DNA of 64,000 nucleotides from Candidatus Zhuqueibacterota bacterium (GTDB lineage Bacteria > Zhuqueibacterota > Zhuqueibacteria > Residuimicrobiales > Krinioviventaceae), in NCBI GenBank assembly GCA_016934825.1, contig JAFGSB010000140.1:62001-126000 (forward strand), given 5' to 3'. The notes beneath the pieces were generated by a model that searched no databases, had not been told where the DNA came from, and saw only the letters and a program-made list of their open reading frames with translations. Of this stretch, positions 59,338-64,000 are shown piece after piece. A program made the translations under genes and the position numbers. Position 1 is the first letter of the stretch; the number at the start of each line of letters is the position of its first letter.

Positions 59338-60267
59338 TTGTTTCAAAAGCATCCTTATAAAACGACATTCGTTATATCAATAATTATACATCTTTTATTA
59401 TTATTGATTTACAGGCCTATAACGGGTATAGCGAATCTGTTCCCGCAACCGGTAACTCAAGACGCGGAAATCGAACCGCTTGTGTTTGAATTTGAAGAAC
59501 CCAGAGAACTGGTGGAAACCCCCGAAGAAGCGAGAGTAGAAAAACCCCCGGATAATGCTCAATTCTATTCGGATAAAAATGCCAGGGCTCAGGATCTGAT
59601 TGCTGCAAACGATCTGCCTTCCGGGCTTTCTTTTAGTGAAGGACAAACCGATTATAAAATTTTCGCCGGGGGAGGTGTGGCAGGCGAACAAATGGAAGCC
59701 CCGCAAAACGAACAACAGCAACAGGAAGACGGCCGGGAAAACAACAATTCGGAACAGTCTGAAAATCAATACAAAATTGAAAATGGTGATCTGCAAATTT
59801 CTCAACAGCAACAGGTATCCCCATATCAAAGACAACGTTTCAGTAAAGATTTGCTATACGGACGTAAGACGAATAGAAATTTGGGTGAAAATAATTTCAC
59901 GGATGACGTAAACTGGAACAATCAGGAATCCAGCGCGGAAGACGCAGGCGGTATTTCTCTCAGCACCTATGAGTGGAATTATGCCCCGTATTTATTGTAC
60001 CTGAAAAGACGGGTACGGGATCATGTTTACCCGCCGGCGGCGTTTTATCAATTGGGCGTTATTAACGGTGAAGTGATATTAAAATTTACCATCTTTAAAA
60101 ACGGTTCAATAACCGACCCGCAACTCATCACCAATAAAGGACACGATTCATTTATCTCGACAAGTATTAACGCAATAAAAGCCTCCAGTCCGTTTAAATA
60201 TTTACCCGATGATTTCCCTGAAAAAGAATTGGAAATAATCTGGACTTTTGTATATTCAATTTATTGA
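59338..60267 (+). CDS. tonB: Energy transducer TonB (TTG start), Gln-rich linker
   Basis: N-terminal TM; C-terminal LKRRVRDHVYPPAAFYQLGVINGEVILKFTIFKNGSITDPQLI; followed by exbB/exbD. Confidence 0.88.
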   Translation: MFQKHPYKTTFVISIIIHLLLLLIYRPITGIANLFPQPVTQDAEIEPLVFEFEEPRELVETPEEARVEKPPDNAQFYSDKNARAQDLIAANDLPSGLSFSEGQTDYKIFAGGGVAGEQMEAPQNEQQQQEDGRENNNSEQSENQYKIENGDLQISQQQQVSPYQRQRFSKDLLYGRKTNRNLGENNFTDDVNWNNQESSAEDAGGISLSTYEWNYAPYLLYLKRRVRDHVYPPAAFYQLGVINGEVILKFTIFKNGSITDPQLITNKGHDSFISTSINAIKASSPFKYLPDDFPEKELEIIWTFVYSIY

Positions 60268-60308
60268 TAAAATTCATTTTATGATTAGCAGAACAGGAAA
60301 AGGTTTTT

Positions 60309-60929
60309 ATGAGTGAAGCAATTACTTATTTATCTAAAGGCGGAATAATGATGATTCCGCTTTTATTATGTTCAATTATCGGTCTTATGATTGTCATTGA
60401 AAAAATGATCAGTTTGCGCCGGGACAAAATTCTTATACCTGAAATTATATCCGTCGTGGACTCTATAAACAGCAATCAGGATATAAAACTGGCGACAACG
60501 ATTTGTCAAAAAAACAAGGGGCCCCTTCCCAACATTATTTTGACGGGTTTGCATAACCAGCTTCTTCCCATGGAAGATATAAAAGAAATTATCAATGATG
60601 AGGGCCGCCAGCAGGTCAGGATTCTGGAAAGAGGGCTGCCCGTACTTGAAACGATCGCCGGAGTTTCGCCCTTGCTGGGTTTACTGGGTACCGTACTGGG
60701 TATGATCAGGGTTTTTAACGACATCATGATCCACGGTACCGGTAATGCGGACAAGCTGGCCGGCGGAATTTCCGAGGCATTAATTACAACGGCAACCGGT
60801 TTGTTTATTGGTATCCCTATGCTTATCGCTTTTAATTATTTTACAGACCGGGCGGAAAATTTTATCATGGATATTGAAAAATATTCTACACGATTACTGC
60901 AAAAAATAAATACCATCAATAACTCCTGA
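60309..60929 (+). CDS. exbB: MotA/TolQ/ExbB proton channel family protein
   Basis: ERGLPVLETIAGVSPLLGLLGTVLGMIRVFNDI; ISEALITTATGLFIGIPMLIAFNYF. Confidence 0.95.
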   Translation: MSEAITYLSKGGIMMIPLLLCSIIGLMIVIEKMISLRRDKILIPEIISVVDSINSNQDIKLATTICQKNKGPLPNIILTGLHNQLLPMEDIKEIINDEGRQQVRILERGLPVLETIAGVSPLLGLLGTVLGMIRVFNDIMIHGTGNADKLAGGISEALITTATGLFIGIPMLIAFNYFTDRAENFIMDIEKYSTRLLQKINTINNS

Positions 60930-60957
60930 AACGATCTTATTCATTCAATTTAAAAAT

Positions 60958-61362
60958 ATGCAATTTAAAGAGAAAAAAAAGAAATCTGTGGGCATCAACA
61001 TTACCAGTTTGATTGACGTAATGTTCATTCTGTTGATATTTTTTATGGTCTCCTCAAGTTTTATTGAACAATCGGGCATGAAACTGGAACTGCCCACTGT
61101 GAAAAGTCAGGAAGTCGCTCGGATTGAAAATCTGCTGATGTTTGTCTCAAAAGACGGCGATATCAAAATCGGTCAAAAATCCGTGCCAATGGACAGTCTG
61201 GCTTTTGAAATCGAAAGACTTGTACCGGAGATGAAAGAAAAAACCCTCATCTTAAAAGCGGACAAGGCAACGGAACACGGATTAATAATACAAATTATGG
61301 ATATCGCCAAAAGATCTGGATTGAAAAAAATTGTTATCGGCACACAATTTGAAGATTTATAA
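60958..61362 (+). CDS. exbD: Biopolymer transporter ExbD
   Basis: NITSLIDVMFILLIFFMVSSSFIEQSGMKLELPTVKS; LILKADKATEHGLIIQIMDIAKRSG. Confidence 0.95.
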   Translation: MQFKEKKKKSVGINITSLIDVMFILLIFFMVSSSFIEQSGMKLELPTVKSQEVARIENLLMFVSKDGDIKIGQKSVPMDSLAFEIERLVPEMKEKTLILKADKATEHGLIIQIMDIAKRSGLKKIVIGTQFEDL

Positions 61363-61378
61363 GAATCCAAAATTAAAA

Positions 61379-64000
61379 ATGCTCAATACAGTTTTATTCA
61401 TAGTTGTTTACATCTGTCATAAATCTATCTGCTTTTGTCGGTTTTTGAATGACAGGTTGTGTTATCGTCTTATATTATTATTTATACTGTTCCTGCCTTT
61501 AAAAAACATTTCCGCAACAGAAATTTTATCCGATTATTCAAATATGGATAACTGGCGCCTGATTGTCGGCAAAGGTGAATGGCAAAAGGACCCCGGTACA
61601 GGGGAAATGTGTCTAACCGTGACCGGCGAGCCGGGTTTGATTGAAAGTAATTACTGGATAATGAATTATCCGTTTAAACCGGATCATGAATATAAAATAT
61701 CCTGCAAGGTACGGAAATCAAGCGGTACATCCGGCGGACTGGTTCTTATCGGTTCGAATTTTGTTAATAGAGACGTAACGGCTGAAAAGAACTGGACCAC
61801 ATACGAATTTTATTTTTCCACACCATCGGAAGTGGATAACTGTTATCTGCGTTTCGGTCAGTGGCATGTAAACGGTACGATCTGGTTCAGGGATATCCAG
61901 GTTACCCCGGTGCAGCCCTTTTACAGCACCGTCGACGGTATTCAACTGGGCAGTGGTGAAACGATCGAAAACGGAATTTATAAAGTTCTTTATAATTTCA
62001 GAAATTTCGACACAAATTCTTCCAGATGCCTTATCGCGTTTAATTGTTACTTTAATACCAGCCGGTGGGATTTTAAACTGGGGAGTGTTGTTATTTTTAA
62101 ACATATGCTCGGTCGTTATGATGAAAGACAAACATCCGGACAACTTACGCTTAATGTCAATTATTACAGCGGAGGGAAATGCCTCATTGAAGCAAGCAGG
62201 GACGGAAAATTCTGGCTGGATGCGGGTACAATAGACAACACAGGCGAGTTCGATTTTAAAGTACCCGACAATCTTTATCCCGCGGAAATGATTTATGTCC
62301 GTTTAAGAACGTTTAGTATATCACCGAGAATTCAAATCAATAATTATCAGTATCAGGCGGACATACAAAACAGAACTCTTGATATATCGGGACAAACACA
62401 TTATGCGGATATACTTGAGGAATCCGAAGACTTTGATGTGCAAATCGGGGCTTTATTAACGGGTGGTCAGCAAAAAACCGTAATCCATATTACCAATAAT
62501 ATAAATAAATTACAAAATTTCAATATTGAAAACGGGAAAGACGGACGGGTCCTTCAAAACGGTATCGCCGTACTTCCCGGGAAAAAGATCAGTATTGAAT
62601 ATCCGGCGGACCTGCTGCTGCCGCAGGAGTTAGTTATAATATACCCCATCGACAACAAATCCTCAAAATACACCGCAAACCTTAATATGACGACAAATTA
62701 TCTGAAAAAAGCGGACTATGGCTATTTGATCGATACTGACGATAACGCTTCACTATGGTGGACGGATGCAACGCGTAAAATCGGCAGATTTCGTGACATA
62801 CCGCACGAGCAAAATCCGGTCATCGAGTTTTACTGCGCCGGAAATGAATATGAACCCGGACAGCTTGTTATCCGGGCGAACAAGGATATGGAAAATGTAT
62901 TCGCAAAATTAAGCCCGTTAACGCACGAAAACGGAACGAAATTGCCGCTCGAAACCGCTCAATTGCTGCTTGTCGATTATGTTAACATCCAAAATGTGAC
63001 CGACGCCGCCGGTTGTGCGGGCGACTGGCCGGACCCCCTGCTTCCCCTGAACAAGCCCTTTTTCGTTAAAAAAGGGGAAAATCAACCTATATGGATTTTG
63101 TTCAAAATTCCACAAAACGCTTTGCCCGGCGACTATCACAGCAGTATACAACTGAGTTGCGGAAACTGGCAGCAAAGCATTCCGATCCGGTTACATGTAT
63201 GGAATTTTAAACTTCCGGAAGAAACTCATCTGCAAACCGCTTTTGGGTTCAACGCGTCATTACTGAGGAGTTATCATCATTTCTCCAACACCGATAATTT
63301 GACAGACCTCCTTGACAAATATTTCAAAAATTTTGCCGAGCACCGGATATCCCCTTATGATCCGTTTATTCTGGGCAATATAAAAATGTCGGTCGACGAA
63401 AAAACATTGACAACCCGGCTGGATTTCGGCAAATTCGACGCACTCGGACATAAATACCTGAATCAAACCGGTTTTAATTCATTTCGATTGAATGTGCAGG
63501 GGCTGGGGAACGGTTCGTTTCACGGACGCAAAATCGGGCAAATCGGCTCATTCAGGCAGGGCAGCGCGGAATACGAAAAAATTATGACCGATTATTTGTC
63601 CCAACTTCAGGCTCACCTAAAAATACGCGGCTGGCTTGATAAAGCATATATTTACTGGTTTGATGAACCGGAGCCCAAAGATTATGACTATATCAAAGAA
63701 ACAATGGAGCTGATCCATAAAGCGGCGCCGAAATTGACGCGTATGCTGACGGAACAACCCGAACCCGATCTTTACGGTTGTGTCGATTTATGGTGCCCCA
63801 AAACCGATAACTATGACCACGAATTGGCCGAAATATGCCGTTCCCGGGGCGAAAAAATATGGTGGTATATATGTTCCAGTCCCAAAGAACCCTTTTGCAC
63901 TTTATTTATTGACCACTACGCGGTCGAACTCCGAACCTGGATATGGCAGTCCTGGAAATACGGCCTGGACGGGATTCTGATCTGGGGCACAAACTACTGG
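61379..64000 (+). CDS. Secreted GH123/DUF4091-like glycoside hydrolase (3' truncated by window edge)
   Basis: Not in the ORF track because there is no stop in the window; my frame reading from ATG 61379 is open to the edge where checked. VWNFKLPEETHLQTAFGFNAS; AYIYWFDEPEPKDYDYIKETMELIHKAAPKLTRMLTEQPEPDLYGCVDLWCPKTDNY. Confidence 0.85.
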   Translation, partial: MLNTVLFIVVYICHKSICFCRFLNDRLCYRLILLFILFLPLKNISATEILSDYSNMDNWRLIVGKGEWQKDPGTGEMCLTVTGEPGLIESNYWIMNYPFKPDHEYKISCKVRKSSGTSGGLVLIGSNFVNRDVTAEKNWTTYEFYFSTPSEVDNCYLRFGQWHVNGTIWFRDIQVTPVQPFYSTVDGIQLGSGETIENGIYKVLYNFRNFDTNSSRCLIAFNCYFNTSRWDFKLGSVVIFKHMLGRYDERQTSGQLTLNVNYYSGGKCLIEASRDGKFWLDAGTIDNTGEFDFKVPDNLYPAEMIYVRLRTFSISPRIQINNYQYQADIQNRTLDISGQTHYADILEESEDFDVQIGALLTGGQQKTVIHITNNINKLQNFNIENGKDGRVLQNGIAVLPGKKISIEYPADLLLPQELVIIYPIDNKSSKYTANLNMTTNYLKKADYGYLIDTDDNASLWWTDATRKIGRFRDIPHEQNPVIEFYCAGNEYEPGQLVIRANKDMENVFAKLSPLTHENGTKLPLETAQLLLVDYVNIQNVTDAAGCAGDWPDPLLPLNKPFFVKKGENQPIWILFKIPQNALPGDYHSSIQLSCGNWQQSIPIRLHVWNFKLPEETHLQTAFGFNASLLRSYHHFSNTDNLTDLLDKYFKNFAEHRISPYDPFILGNIKMSVDEKTLTTRLDFGKFDALGHKYLNQTGFNSFRLNVQGLGNGSFHGRKIGQIGSFRQGSAEYEKIMTDYLSQLQAHLKIRGWLDKAYIYWFDEPEPKDYDYIKETMELIHKAAPKLTRMLTEQPEPDLYGCVDLWCPKTDNYDHELAEICRSRGEKIWWYICSSPKEPFCTLFIDHYAVELRTWIWQSWKYGLDGILIWGTNYW

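Overview
This 64 kb window is protein-dense bacterial chromosome. It looks like an uncultured Gram-negative lineage of the FCB/KSB1/Calditrichota type; that placement is inference from gene content only. I found no rRNA, tRNA, CRISPR array or transposase. Main blocks: (1) a truncated ThuA-like CDS, a secreted S8 peptidase with a T9SS-type C-terminal sorting domain, and a DUF5916/CBM9 outer-membrane protein; (2) a secreted MBL hydrolase, an aldo/keto reductase and a DUF6599-like protein, then a lipoprotein preceded by a very good sigma-54 -24/-12 element; (3) ferritin, then a divergent 4Fe-4S protein / Crp-Fnr regulator pair sharing a perfect TTGAT-N4-ATCAA palindrome; (4) a lipid A block (Gfo/Idh oxidoreductase, ICMT-like, lpxB, DUF374 acyltransferase, lpxK); (5) an NtrC-type regulator followed by a 6 kb island of poorly characterised signalling genes (20.8-26.8 kb). 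In that island, two paralogous receiver-PATAN(DUF4388) proteins both carry Glu at the phospho-acceptor Asp position and are associated with P-loop-defective small-GTPase-like domains, once fused and once as a separate gene; (6) an LPS core block (LpxL-like acyltransferase, two GT9 enzymes, tsaC); (7) a murE-lysC-murA-murB cluster; (8) a type IX secretion block on the minus strand (sprA, M28/glutaminyl-cyclase-like, prmA, DUF4390-like, porU, porV); (9) lptF/lptG permeases, cutA and TonB-ExbB-ExbD, next to a membrane-anchored protein with a BlaI/MecI-like winged-helix segment; (10) a GH123/DUF4091-like CDS running off the right edge. The best candidate for an undescribed system is the pseudo-receiver / PATAN / pseudo-GTPase island at 20.8-26.8 kb.
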